A stretch of 47,339 bases of DNA. Origin: Bradyrhizobium sp. Ec3.3. Lineage in GTDB: Bacteria; Pseudomonadota; Alphaproteobacteria; Rhizobiales; Xanthobacteraceae. Positions 8,828-17,232 of the stretch are shown here, piece after piece; positions within the stretch are counted from its first letter, which is position 1, and every line of letters starts with the position of its first letter. The DNA lies in contig NZ_AXAS01000007.1 of NCBI RefSeq assembly GCF_000472925.1, positions 1 through 47,339 of the forward strand, read 5' to 3'. The position numbers and the translations under genes are program-made. Below the pieces are notes generated by a model, which searched no databases, was not told where the DNA came from, and was given only the letters and a program-made list of their open reading frames with translations.

Positions 8828-9547
8828 TTTCCGCGACGCCGGGCATTTTTCGGATCTTAATGCTCGGTGCGTCTGCGCTTTTCCGATGCGCGGATTTTAG
8901 TTGTGCTTCCTCTCGAAAAGACCGGAATGCGACGCCGTCGCGGGCCCATAATCCCGCGACGGCTTTCGGCGGGGACCTGTTGGCAAACTCGCAGTTGCGT
9001 GCCGTACCAGAAAGTGCACCGCAAAATACTGCTGCAGAGTGTCGGGGGCCGCCGTCATCGCGCGCTTGGACTCCTGGTGAAGTAGAATCGCCTTCTGAAG
9101 ACCGCGTTGGTCCCCTGCATCGTCGGTGATGCGATCACCGAGATCAGCGCGGAAGAGGACTGTAGCTCGCCGATATCGTTCATCGCGTCGCGCCTCATCC
9201 CCTCGGGCCAGTTTCGTGCATCCCAGACGTTGCGCGAACAAGGCTGTTCCGAGCAAAAGGCTGTCCCGAGCAAGACATCGCGGCTATTTTCCTCGTTTCC
9301 ATCGACATGATCAAATAGCAGCTCGCGGCTCGCGGCAGTCTGTCCGGCAGCGCGTTTCGCCGTGTTCGCGCGCGAGCGCGGCGTTTCCAGTACTCGATGA
9401 GCTGCAGGGGCACGATCTCGTGTGCTTCCGCGCGCCGCGGCGCTGCCAGGGCGATCCGTTGTTGCAGCTTACGAACGCGATGCGCGAGGCCCGTATCGCC
9501 TGGTGGCCCGGCGTGAGGGCGGCCGCGTGATAAGAGCTGAGAGGGCC
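8828..9547. other. Gene-free spacer between DUF932 and the strawberry-notch-like gene
   Basis: Several frames are open on both strands over 9000-9500, but their products are basic and low-complexity without recognisable motifs. The stretch includes a short inverted repeat around 8936-8962 (CGACGCCGTCGCGGG...CCCGCGACGG). I see no supportable gene. Confidence 0.45.
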
Positions 9548-9597
9548 GCCGTGACGGGTTTGAGCCGGCCTGGTCCAGAGAGAGCGCCAGCCGGCTC
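9548..9597 (+). promoter_or_regulatory. Leader element of the strawberry-notch-like gene (shared motif plus hairpin)
   Basis: GCCGTGACGGGTTTGAG (9548-9564) matches the element ahead of DUF932 except for one extra T. It runs into an imperfect stem (GAGCCGGCCTGG / CCAGCCGGCTC, 9562-9573 and 9587-9597) with a purine-rich AGAGAGAG loop. The gene starts 34 nt later. Confidence 0.5.
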
Positions 9598-9630
9598 GAC
9601 CCGCTCCTGCTCTCCGAAAGAAATCCTGCC

Positions 9631-10854
9631 ATGACCGAATCTCTCGCCGGCGGCGCTGTCGCCGCGCCGCTATCGATGCGTGCCGCTGCAAATATCACCT
9701 CCGCCGTCGTCAGGGCTGCGCGGCAGCTCTTGACGGACCTCGAACGCGACCGTCGTATCGATGTCGGTGTCCTGCGCAGCGCTATGAAGGCTGCCTTTGG
9801 TGCCTCGGACGCGGACGGCGCCTGGAACTGGAAGACCGCCTATGACACTTTCGAGGCGGCGACCGTTCTATTTGTGCGCAAGTTTGGTCCGGTCACGCGG
9901 TCCAAGCCTGGTTCGACGGTCGCGATGCTGCCCCTGCTCGCGAGAATTATAAATTGTCTGCAGATCCATACGCGCCGTTCCGAGGACTGTCAGGCGCTTC
10001 AGCAATGCTCGACCCCGATCCCGCTCGGGCTTGCGGCATGCACCGCAGCCGGCATTACGCCGGCCGACCGCATTTTGAAGCCCTCCGCGCGGACCGGCTT
10101 GCTCGCCACCTTTGCCGAAGAATTGCAGTCGATCCGCATTCCCGGATCGTGCGCACATCCGATCAAGCTCGTGCAATCCGCGGCGGTGGAGTCCGTTGCG
10201 TTACCGAAGCCGAACGACCGTCCGCACCGGCCTTCAGGTCTTATGGCCGATGGTGTTCTGTCGGACGTCCGGCTCGGCGCAGGCAAGGGGCAGGTCGCCG
10301 GTATCCTGCTCGACAATTGGCTCAAGGGCCGCCGCCGGGCGGTCTGGATCAGCAAGTCTGACGAACTGATCGAAGATGCGCAGCGCGACTGGTCCGCGCC
10401 CGGCATGGCGCGGCTGCTTGTGAGACCGCTGTCGCGTTTCCGTCAGGACACCCCGATCCGGCTTTCGGAAGGCGTCCGATTTACCACCTACGCTACGCTG
10501 CCCATCGACGAACGCGGCGAAAAGCTTTCGCGTGTAAAGCAGATCGTTGAATGGTTGGGCTCCGACTTCGACCGAATGATCGTCTTCGAGGAGAGCCACG
10601 CCGGGAAGACCGTTTTCGAGCTCGCCGAAGATCTTCAGCTCCGCCGCGTACGAGTGATGGGTGTAAACCGCACTGAAGTCTCCGGGTTCAACGGCACGAT
10701 GGGGGACCGTCCCAAGTCTTACGGCCTTTTCCGCGAGATCGTCTCCTGGAAGCTGCGTGGGTTCGTCCCGGCAGATGCGACCCGACCTGGGATCCGCGCC
10801 CAAAAGCGGGAGCGCTATCCGCTTAGGCGGATCGCTGAACGCGAGGCCGCGTGA
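9631..10854 (+). CDS. Internally deleted strawberry-notch-like helicase/methyltransferase (miniature derivative)
   Basis: The 407-residue product is a mosaic of blocks from the large (roughly 1400-residue) strawberry-notch-type proteins of rhizobial mobile elements. From the N-terminus: the N-terminal domain; the start of the methyltransferase domain (TPIPLGLAACTAAGITPAD, then PSARTG where PSAGTG is expected); the block LVQSAAVESVALPKPNDRPH; the helicase start (GAGKGQVAGILLDNWLKGR, lacking most of the Walker A GDGTGAGKGRQ); and the block ending FDRMIVFEESHA, where the DEAH box should read FDEAH. It then jumps straight to the C-terminal region (GFNGTMGDRPKSYG, YPLRRIAEREAA). Reading frame is kept across all junctions. 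Motor and methyltransferase motifs are broken, so catalysis is unlikely. Its stop overlaps the next ATG by one base. Whether it is expressed is unknown. Confidence 0.75.
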   Translation: MTESLAGGAVAAPLSMRAAANITSAVVRAARQLLTDLERDRRIDVGVLRSAMKAAFGASDADGAWNWKTAYDTFEAATVLFVRKFGPVTRSKPGSTVAMLPLLARIINCLQIHTRRSEDCQALQQCSTPIPLGLAACTAAGITPADRILKPSARTGLLATFAEELQSIRIPGSCAHPIKLVQSAAVESVALPKPNDRPHRPSGLMADGVLSDVRLGAGKGQVAGILLDNWLKGRRRAVWISKSDELIEDAQRDWSAPGMARLLVRPLSRFRQDTPIRLSEGVRFTTYATLPIDERGEKLSRVKQIVEWLGSDFDRMIVFEESHAGKTVFELAEDLQLRRVRVMGVNRTEVSGFNGTMGDRPKSYGLFREIVSWKLRGFVPADATRPGIRAQKRERYPLRRIAEREAA

Positions 10855-11909
10855 TGGGACGCCCGCTTTCCGAACTGGCACATCGTCTCGCGCGTGAGGC
10901 CGAGGCGGTGTGCCGCCATTATCTCTCCAACGGCCGGCGCCAAGGCCGCTACTGGATGGTTGGTGATGCCCGCAACACGCCGGGACGCTCGATGTTCGTG
11001 CGACTGATGGCCTCCCCCAAGGGGCCAGCCGGCAAATGGACCGACGCTGCAACGGGTGAGCATGGCGACCTGCTCGATATCATCCGCGAAAGCTGCGGGC
11101 TTGTTGATTTTCGTGACGTTGCCGGGGAGGCGCGGCGTTTTCTCAACTTGCCTCGCTCGGCCCCCGCGCCATCCTCGAAGGTTGCGCACAATAAAGCACT
11201 GGCGGGTTCGCCCGAGGCGGCCGTGCGCCTCTTCGCCATGTCGCGGCTGGTCGCCGGAACTCTCGCGGAAGCCTATTTGCGTGGCCGGGGCATTGCACCT
11301 TGCTGCATCGATGGTGAGCTACGCTTCCACCCGCACTGTTACTACCGATCCGATGAGGATACCGAAACAGAGATCTGGCCGGCATTGATCGCTCGCGTTA
11401 CGGATCTAAATGGTCGGATTACTGGCGTGCATCGCACCTGGCTTGATCCTCACGGCTTCGATCGCGTGCGCCTCGGAAAAGCGCCAATCGACACGCCGCG
11501 ACGTGCCATGGGCGATCTGCTCGGTAACGCGGTCAGATTCGGTGCCGCCGATGAGGTGCTTACGGCGGGAGAGGGGATCGAGACGATGCTCTCGCTCCGC
11601 TGCGCGGCTCCGACGATGCCAATGGCTGCTGCGCTTTCCGCAAACCATCTTGCCGCCCTGCGGCTTCCGCTGACGCTACGTCGCCTCTACATTGCACGCG
11701 ATGCCGATGCGGCAGGCGATCTCGCGGTAGCGGCCCTGACCGAGCGCGCCATGCAGGCCGGTGTCGAGGCGATTGCCTTATCGCCTCGACTTTCAGACTT
11801 CAACGAGGACCTGCGAACGTTCGGCCTCGGCGCGCTGCGAGCGGCACTGCGCATCCAACTCGCGCCGCAGGATGTCGTTCGCTTCATACGCCGGGGAACG
11901 GCCAGGTGA
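10854..11909 (+). CDS. Toprim domain (DUF7146/primase-like) protein
   Basis: This 351-residue protein has an N-terminal zinc-finger-like/primase-associated region (residues 1-100, with GKWTDAATGEHGDLLDIIRE) and a C-terminal toprim fold. In the fold, the catalytic Glu lies in TAGEGIETMLSLR and the metal-binding Asp pair in IARDADAAGDLAV. Toprim proteins of this group are encoded on plasmids and ICEs beside DUF932 and strawberry-notch genes and are thought to act in replication or DNA processing. The ATG overlaps the stop of the preceding gene (TGATG), so it is translationally coupled to the miniature strawberry-notch gene, which may explain why that frame has stayed open. It looks intact. In related elements DUF2493 would be expected nearby; here it lies 30 kb away at 42.4 kb. 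Confidence 0.85.
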   Translation: MGRPLSELAHRLAREAEAVCRHYLSNGRRQGRYWMVGDARNTPGRSMFVRLMASPKGPAGKWTDAATGEHGDLLDIIRESCGLVDFRDVAGEARRFLNLPRSAPAPSSKVAHNKALAGSPEAAVRLFAMSRLVAGTLAEAYLRGRGIAPCCIDGELRFHPHCYYRSDEDTETEIWPALIARVTDLNGRITGVHRTWLDPHGFDRVRLGKAPIDTPRRAMGDLLGNAVRFGAADEVLTAGEGIETMLSLRCAAPTMPMAAALSANHLAALRLPLTLRRLYIARDADAAGDLAVAALTERAMQAGVEAIALSPRLSDFNEDLRTFGLGALRAALRIQLAPQDVVRFIRRGTAR

Positions 11910-12336
11910 CAGATGTTTGTTCTGCCGTCCTGACCGATCTGGTGAGGCCCATGCCCGACAGAGCCGCGCCGACTTCAACAAGGCGATCTCTGCGCCGCAG
12001 CCCAAAGCACGTTCGCATCGTGGATTAGTCCAAGGCTGATAAAGCGGCACGCGCGGGAGTAAGTCGGTTCTGTCACACAACCAAGATCCAGCACTCGTTC
12101 TTGAAGTCACCTTGCCTCAGCTGCTGCAAATTCTCGGACCTGGCGAGGCGAAAATCGGAACGGGTAGGGAAAAGTGGAACTCGCGTCGTTGTTCCGGAGT
12201 GGGAAGCTTTATTCTCGCTGGGCGGCTGATCGGAGAGAGATCCGCCAATTGTTGGAAATTCACTTGAACCGCACCTTACGTCAGGTTGTAGGCACGCTTG
12301 GAGACTTGCTCATGACCAACGACGCGTAGAGTTGAA
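11910..12336. other. Intergenic junction between plasmid-type block and polysaccharide locus
   Basis: No gene is supported in these 427 nt. The stretch marks the change from backbone genes to the surface polysaccharide locus. A GTCAGGTTGT string near 12281 only superficially resembles a tts box. No repeat matching the other junction (near 42.1-42.3 kb) was spotted by eye. Confidence 0.4.
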
Positions 12337-12969
12337 ATGCTTGATTTGTGCGCAGGAAGAGCCGCGTTCCCTCAGTCCTCCATGAACCCGGAGGAGTATT
12401 CGAGCATCATCAGCGTGCTCGACGTTATCAACTGTCCGGCCATTTGGATGGATCGAAACGGCTCGGTGCTGGCTGTAAGCGCCAAGGCTTCAAAGCTGTT
12501 TGACGGCGAGCTCTTCGTGCGGGGGCGGCGTCTTTACGTCACCGACTACCAATCGCGCATGAAATTGGAGGAGTTGCTGAATCGGGTCCGTTTGGCGTCC
12601 TGCTCGCAAGAGATTTTCGCTTCGCAAGTCGTAATCCATCGTTCGGATCGTCGACCGATCATTATCGAAGCCGTCTGGCAAGAGTGGCCCTGCAAAAGCT
12701 CGAGTTGTGACATCGGCGCTCTTCTTCTCCTGACGGATCTGAATGAGATGCCTGTCATTTCTCAAATTTCTCTTATGGAGATCTTCGGCTTGACTCGCGT
12801 TCAAGCACATCTTGCACGACTCCTCGTCATGGGAAAATCGCTAAAGGAAATCGCCCGCGAAATGAACATTTCCGCGGGAACGGCTCGCAATCACCTCAAA
12901 GCCGTTTTTGTGCGGACCGCGACCAAGCGACAGGGCGAGTTGATCTCGCTGTTGTCCCGCCTTCGTTAG
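12337..12969 (+). CDS. LuxR-type helix-turn-helix regulator with N-terminal sensor region
   Basis: This 210-residue protein has a PAS-like N-terminal part (residues about 20-130; NCPAIWMDRNGSVLAVSAKA resembles the first PAS strands) and a C-terminal LuxR/GerE HTH (FGLTRVQAHLARLLVMGKSL, then KEIAREMNISAGTARNHLKAVF). Such proteins bind DNA as dimers and respond to a ligand or partner at the sensor part. No receiver domain precedes it. An alternative start is the ATG at 12382 (MNPEEYSS). Its stop overlaps a possible GTG start of the following glycosyltransferase frame, so it may be co-transcribed with it and could regulate the polysaccharide locus. That role is inferred from position. Confidence 0.8.
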   Translation: MLDLCAGRAAFPQSSMNPEEYSSIISVLDVINCPAIWMDRNGSVLAVSAKASKLFDGELFVRGRRLYVTDYQSRMKLEELLNRVRLASCSQEIFASQVVIHRSDRRPIIIEAVWQEWPCKSSSCDIGALLLLTDLNEMPVISQISLMEIFGLTRVQAHLARLLVMGKSLKEIAREMNISAGTARNHLKAVFVRTATKRQGELISLLSRLR

Positions 12970-13013
12970 TGCTGCGAATAATGTGTGAGCAGCTTGCATC
13001 TTGGGCCGCCTTT

Positions 13014-13985
13014 ATGAGAAATAGCCGACCGGCTTTCGTTGTTGCCAGCGATCGCAACAGGGACAGCCCACACGTAGCTATCCTGCTTGCTGTTAGGAAT
13101 GGCGCACGTTTCCTGTCCGAACAACTCCAATCATATGCGGAGCAGACCCACCCCAACTGGTCCGTCCATGTCTCGGATGACGGATCCAGCGATGGAACCC
13201 ACGATATAATTCAGGACTTCGCGGGCGGCGTGCCGCAGGAGGTGACCCTGCGCTGTGGCCCTCGCACGGGAGCTGCGGCCAACTTCTTAAGTTTGTTGTG
13301 CGATGGCAAAATTGAAGCGGATTATTTCGCCTTCAGCGATCAGGATGACATTTGGTATGCCGAAAAGCTCGGCAGGGCGATCAACATGCTGCGCACCGTG
13401 CCGCGCGACCAGCCCGCGCTCTACTGTTCGCGAACTGAACTGATCGATGAAGCAGGGCGCCATCTTGGATACTCGACCGCATTCAAACGTCCTCCGAGCT
13501 TTCGAAACGCGCTTGTCCAAAATGTCGGCGGGGGAAACACTATGGTGTTCAATCGGCTTGCCGGCGATCTGCTCCGGCATGTGCCCGATGAGATCGTTGT
13601 CGCCCATGACTGGATGACTTATCTTACGGTCTCTGCAGCAGGCGGGATGATCTTCTATGATCAGACTCCTTCGGTGAGATATCGTCAGCATCGGGACAAC
13701 TTGGTTGGGTCAAATCTGGGCTTTCAAGCCGCCGTTCATCGCGCGAAGAAGATCCTTGCGGGTCAGTGGCGAGGCTGGAATTCCCTCAATGTCACGGCAC
13801 TGATGCACCACCTATCACACCGCATGACAGAGGAGAACATGAGTGTTCTCGAGAGATTCGTTGAGATGCGCCTAGCGGAAAGCCTCCCGCGACGTTTGTG
13901 GAACTTGTGGCGGTCCGGAGTTTACCGGCAGACGCCGCTCGCAAATCTCGCAATGCTGTTGGCTGTGATCGCGAACAAGGTTTGA
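13014..13985 (+). CDS. Family 2 glycosyltransferase (rhamnosyltransferase-like)
   Basis: This GT-A fold inverting glycosyltransferase of about 323 residues has the nucleotide-binding start HVAILLAVRNGARFLSEQLQ, the VSDDGSSDGT strand, and the metal-binding motif in FSDQDDIWYAEKL. The C-terminal half includes VQNVGGGNTMVFNR and HDWMTYLTVSAAGG, typical of bacterial rhamnosyltransferase-like GT2 enzymes acting on O-antigen or capsule. The start is uncertain: GTG 12969 and ATG 12981 are in frame upstream, and no start has a clear ribosome site. It follows the LuxR-type gene closely and is separated by about 180 nt from rfbC on the same strand. The donor is plausibly dTDP-L-rhamnose, given the rfb genes nearby. 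Confidence 0.85.
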   Translation: MRNSRPAFVVASDRNRDSPHVAILLAVRNGARFLSEQLQSYAEQTHPNWSVHVSDDGSSDGTHDIIQDFAGGVPQEVTLRCGPRTGAAANFLSLLCDGKIEADYFAFSDQDDIWYAEKLGRAINMLRTVPRDQPALYCSRTELIDEAGRHLGYSTAFKRPPSFRNALVQNVGGGNTMVFNRLAGDLLRHVPDEIVVAHDWMTYLTVSAAGGMIFYDQTPSVRYRQHRDNLVGSNLGFQAAVHRAKKILAGQWRGWNSLNVTALMHHLSHRMTEENMSVLERFVEMRLAESLPRRLWNLWRSGVYRQTPLANLAMLLAVIANKV

Positions 13986-14162
13986 TGATCTGCTTCCGAC
14001 GTAAGCTTAGGCGCTTGCGGCCTAATTTTGTTCGGCTATCACCTCGAAGCCTCCCTCATATCTGATCGGCCTGCCCACTCGCCTTCGTTTGCTATTCGCA
14101 GCGCTCACACGCTCCATGGTGAAGACCCGCGGTCGTGTTCAATACCATCGAAAGGAAGTCAC

Positions 14163-14735
14163 ATGACGGTCGAAATCCAGTCTCTTGCCATCGCGGAGGT
14201 GAAGCTCATCCGGTCACCGAAGTTCGGCGATCATCGAGGCTTTTTTTCTGAGACCTGGAATAAGCGCGCCTTGCGGGAAGGTGGTCTTGATCTTGATTTC
14301 GTGCAGGACAACCACTCGTTCTCGGCTGCGACAGGCACCGTGCGCGGGCTACATTTTCAGATCCCACCGCGCGCGCAAGCAAAGCTTGTGCGTGTGGTAC
14401 GCGGCGCCATCTTTGATGTTGCGGTCGATATACGCGACAACTCACCGACCTATGGTCAGCACGTGAATGCTGTGATTTCGGCTGAGATAGGGAGCCAACT
14501 GCTGGTACCTTCAGGCTTCGCGCATGGCTTCATGACTCTCGAAGAGAATACGGAGGTCCTTTACAAGGTCACCGACTATTACGCACCAGACTGCGACAGG
14601 GGCATTCTCTGGAGCGATCCCGACCTCGGGATCGAGTGGCCGCTACGCCGTGCGAGTGTAGTTCTTTCGGACAAGGACAGCCGGTATCCGCGCCTTAGGG
14701 ACTTGACAAATGTATGCTCCGAAGCGCGGGTTTGA
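14163..14735 (+). CDS. rfbC: dTDP-4-dehydrorhamnose 3,5-epimerase
   Basis: This cupin-fold epimerase of 190 residues performs the third step of dTDP-L-rhamnose synthesis, converting dTDP-4-keto-6-deoxyglucose to the 4-keto-L-rhamnose form. Signature blocks are GDHRGFFSETW, DNHSFS, the catalytic His in GTVRGLHFQIPP, and GFAHGFMTLEE; the length matches the family (about 180-190). The ATG at 14163 is preceded by GAAAGGAAG, so the longer frame upstream is not used. It lies on the plus strand, facing rfbB-rfbD-rfbA on the minus strand about 5-8 kb away, so the four-gene pathway is complete but split into two transcription units. Confidence 0.93.
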   Translation: MTVEIQSLAIAEVKLIRSPKFGDHRGFFSETWNKRALREGGLDLDFVQDNHSFSAATGTVRGLHFQIPPRAQAKLVRVVRGAIFDVAVDIRDNSPTYGQHVNAVISAEIGSQLLVPSGFAHGFMTLEENTEVLYKVTDYYAPDCDRGILWSDPDLGIEWPLRRASVVLSDKDSRYPRLRDLTNVCSEARV

Positions 14736-15160
14736 CATCAGCCTCCAGCCTTCGCTTTGGAACAACCGGCCAGGTATCTGCAGCGACAGCACCGCGCCTG
14801 GTCTGGTGTTGATTGGCCGTCGATCACCCCCTAGCATGGCGCATGTATGCTCGTGGCGTGAGCGTCATCTCAAATCCTGGCGAAGAGAGCACCTCTCAGC
14901 ATGATCGCTTGACCTCCGAGCTTACTATGACCGGTCCCCGAGCACGTAGCCGCTGCCCTCTATCGGTACATCGACGCGACCAATTGAGCCCCGTCGCGGC
15001 ATCTTCCAAGAACCAGTGTGTTGCGCGGGGCAACCACCGATGCATGTTCGGATATATTTCTGACCGACGAGGAGATCGCCCCCCCGTTTTATGAGATCAT
15101 CAACCGTTGCGATCTGCTCAGAGACTGTCTTCGCTGCTTCGTGGATCACCGCGCCTGCCT
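14736..15160. other. Convergent intergenic region between rfbC and a minus-strand glycosyltransferase
   Basis: These 425 nt separate two convergent genes. Short open frames exist on both strands without recognised features. A transcription terminator would be expected, but no convincing hairpin plus T run was seen. Confidence 0.4.
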
Positions 15161-16168
15161 TCACGACGCACGAGCCCGGATCAGTCCTGTCAGACAGTGC
15201 CTGATACCGACACCTACGTAGCCGATTATTGGATCGCGCAGCAAAGTGCCCATCGAACGAAACATCAAAGCATGTCGCTTCCTCAAGTGCGGCAGGATCG
15301 CTCCGATGTCGGTAAGGACACGGTTGATTGCCTCGCGGTCACCGCGGCGAACAGCCGTTACGTATTCGCCGTGCAGGTTTGCGTAGAACCGCGGCGCGAT
15401 CAGGTCACGGACGAAATACCGATTCTGACGAGGATTGTCGGGAAAGGTCGTCGCAAGCTTGTATGCGTAGATCATACGGGACCTCGCCATGCGCGGGCTA
15501 TACGATGTCGAGCCTGGATAGATGCGCCATTTCGAAAGAGGTTCGTCAAGATAGACGTGATCGTATCCGGCGCGAAACAGCCGCAGAAATAGGTCATCAT
15601 CCTCATAACCGGATAGCCTTTCGTCGAATCCACCGACGGCCTCGAATGCTCGGCGCGAGATGAGTGAGGCTGATGGCAGGATGAACATGTCCCTGGCCAG
15701 ACACTCGATAATGCTTTGTTTCGGGTGTTGAGCGGGCACCCCATCCAAATAGCGCTTTGTGACCATTCCGCCGCTTTCATCGATTTCATCAAGGTTGCTG
15801 TAGACCCAGCCAAGCGGAATTCCGCGCTTCTTCTGGAATGGCTTGGACAGCCTCTCGAGGTGATGAGGATGCCAGACATCATCCTGATCAAGCAGGGCAA
15901 TCAGACGACTTTTGGAGTGGGAGACACCAAAATTGCGAGCAGACGATTGGCCGCCGTTCGGCTTGCGAAGCAGCCTGATCTTCGGATGTACCATCGCCAG
16001 GCTCGCGACGATGGCCGCTCCATTATCGGTTGAGCCGTCGTCCACAACCAGAACCTCGCTCGGGGGAAGGGTCTGAGCCAGCACGCTTGCGACAGATTCT
16101 TTGATGAACGTGGCGCCATTGTACATCGGAATAATAGCCACGATCGAGAGATCATCGGACGCGCCCAT
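15161..16168 (-). CDS. Family 2 glycosyltransferase
   Basis: This 335-residue GT-A glycosyltransferase shows the start SIVAIIPMYNGATFIKESVA, the VVDDGSTDNG strand, NGGQSSARNFG, and the metal motif ALLDQDDVWHP. The acceptor-side block FDERLSGYEDDDLFLRLFRAG is the usual EDxDL variant. It ends with a helix-rich tail of about 90 residues. The ATG at 16168 has AGGAG six bases upstream. It lies 279 nt downstream of wzt on the same strand and is likely the last gene of the rfbB-to-GT block, or has its own promoter in that gap. Probable role: adding a sugar to the O-polysaccharide repeat; donor and linkage cannot be read from the sequence. Confidence 0.88.
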   Translation of the reverse strand: MGASDDLSIVAIIPMYNGATFIKESVASVLAQTLPPSEVLVVDDGSTDNGAAIVASLAMVHPKIRLLRKPNGGQSSARNFGVSHSKSRLIALLDQDDVWHPHHLERLSKPFQKKRGIPLGWVYSNLDEIDESGGMVTKRYLDGVPAQHPKQSIIECLARDMFILPSASLISRRAFEAVGGFDERLSGYEDDDLFLRLFRAGYDHVYLDEPLSKWRIYPGSTSYSPRMARSRMIYAYKLATTFPDNPRQNRYFVRDLIAPRFYANLHGEYVTAVRRGDREAINRVLTDIGAILPHLRKRHALMFRSMGTLLRDPIIGYVGVGIRHCLTGLIRARAS

Positions 16169-16447
16169 GGGAACTCCTAGTTGTCAACCTGCAGTGAAGG
16201 GGATCTAATCTAAAGTTGAATCTATCGCAATCCGGGTGCCGAACAAGTTGGCGACAGCGCTGTGCGGAAGTCGTATCGCCGATACAGATCAACGCTCCCT
16301 AGACGAGCAAGACACGTAGTCGGCCGACATAAGCAAGCAGGCCACCCCGACCGCGCCGTCTGGGCGCCGTCCATCCTGCGCCGCGCGTTGTCGATCTCTC
16401 TTACGGCGATGTGCTGATGCTCAGTCCCGAACAGACGCTAGCAAGTA

Positions 16448-17230
16448 TCAAGTACCGCCGGCACAGATCTCCGCGTATGCTTGTAGGACAGCCTCAATTT
16501 CACCAAACATCTGGAGTCGACCGCGCTCCATCCAAATGGCTTTGGTGCACCACTGCCGACAAATTTCGAAGCTGTGAGAAGCAAGCACCAGGATGCTGGC
16601 TCGTTCTACGAAGGAAGCTACACGGTGCTGCGCTTTGGCAAGAAAAGCTGCATCGCCAGCCATGATCCACTCATCCATCAATAGGATTTCCGGCGAGAAA
16701 CAGGTTGCCACGGCGAACGTCAATCGCGTCATCATACCCGATGAATAGGTCCGTACCGGGATGCTCAGATAGTCACCGAGCCCGGTAAAATCGCCAATGT
16801 CCGCCATGTGCGATTCTATCTGGCTCGAGCTTAGCCCAAGCAGCATGCCACGCAGCCGGATATTGTCGTATCCGCTCAAGTCAGCGTCGATTCCCAAGGC
16901 GATATCAAACAGAGGTGAAATCCGGCCACGGGACGTTACGTTCCCGCTTGTCGGTTGGTAGACTCCGGCCATTGCTCGAAGCAAGGTTGTCTTACCGGCC
17001 CCGTTTCTTCCGATGAGAGCTATGCGATCACCGGCGGTCAACCGCAAAGAGACGTTTCGGAGCGCCTCGACGACGATCCGATGACTGGCATCTGTTGCAA
17101 GCTGGCCGCCTGTGCCACGAAACAACAGATGCTTTTTGACGGAGCGCGAACCTGTTTGGTAGATAGGAAAGGAAACGCTTACATCGTCAAACGCAAGCAG
17201 AGCCGTCCGGTCAAAGGCTGATGTAACCAT
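16448..17230 (-). CDS. wzt: ABC transporter ATPase for O-polysaccharide export (Wzt/KpsT-like)
   Basis: This 260-residue nucleotide-binding subunit has Walker A GRNGAGKTT (residues 74-82), ABC signature YSSGMMTRL, Walker B ILLMDEW, and an H-loop in LVLASHS. The start at ATG 17230 lies 2 nt after the permease stop and aligns with the family; the longer upstream frame only overlaps the permease. It powers export of a completed polysaccharide chain across the inner membrane with the adjacent permease. Wzt proteins of some O-antigen systems carry an additional ~180-residue carbohydrate-binding domain. Here the protein ends right after the ATPase domain, so chain recognition must differ from the E. 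coli O9a type. Confidence 0.92.
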   Translation of the reverse strand: MVTSAFDRTALLAFDDVSVSFPIYQTGSRSVKKHLLFRGTGGQLATDASHRIVVEALRNVSLRLTAGDRIALIGRNGAGKTTLLRAMAGVYQPTSGNVTSRGRISPLFDIALGIDADLSGYDNIRLRGMLLGLSSSQIESHMADIGDFTGLGDYLSIPVRTYSSGMMTRLTFAVATCFSPEILLMDEWIMAGDAAFLAKAQHRVASFVERASILVLASHSFEICRQWCTKAIWMERGRLQMFGEIEAVLQAYAEICAGGT

Positions 17231-17232
17231 CC

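Noticed and set aside
12275..12300. GTCAGGTTGTAGGCACGCT ahead of the LuxR-type gene
   Set aside because: Only the first ten positions fit the tts core; the second half does not match, so it is probably chance.
13990..14160. Possible nod box upstream of rfbC
   Set aside because: I looked for the ATC-N9-GAT type repeats of NodD sites and found no acceptable match.
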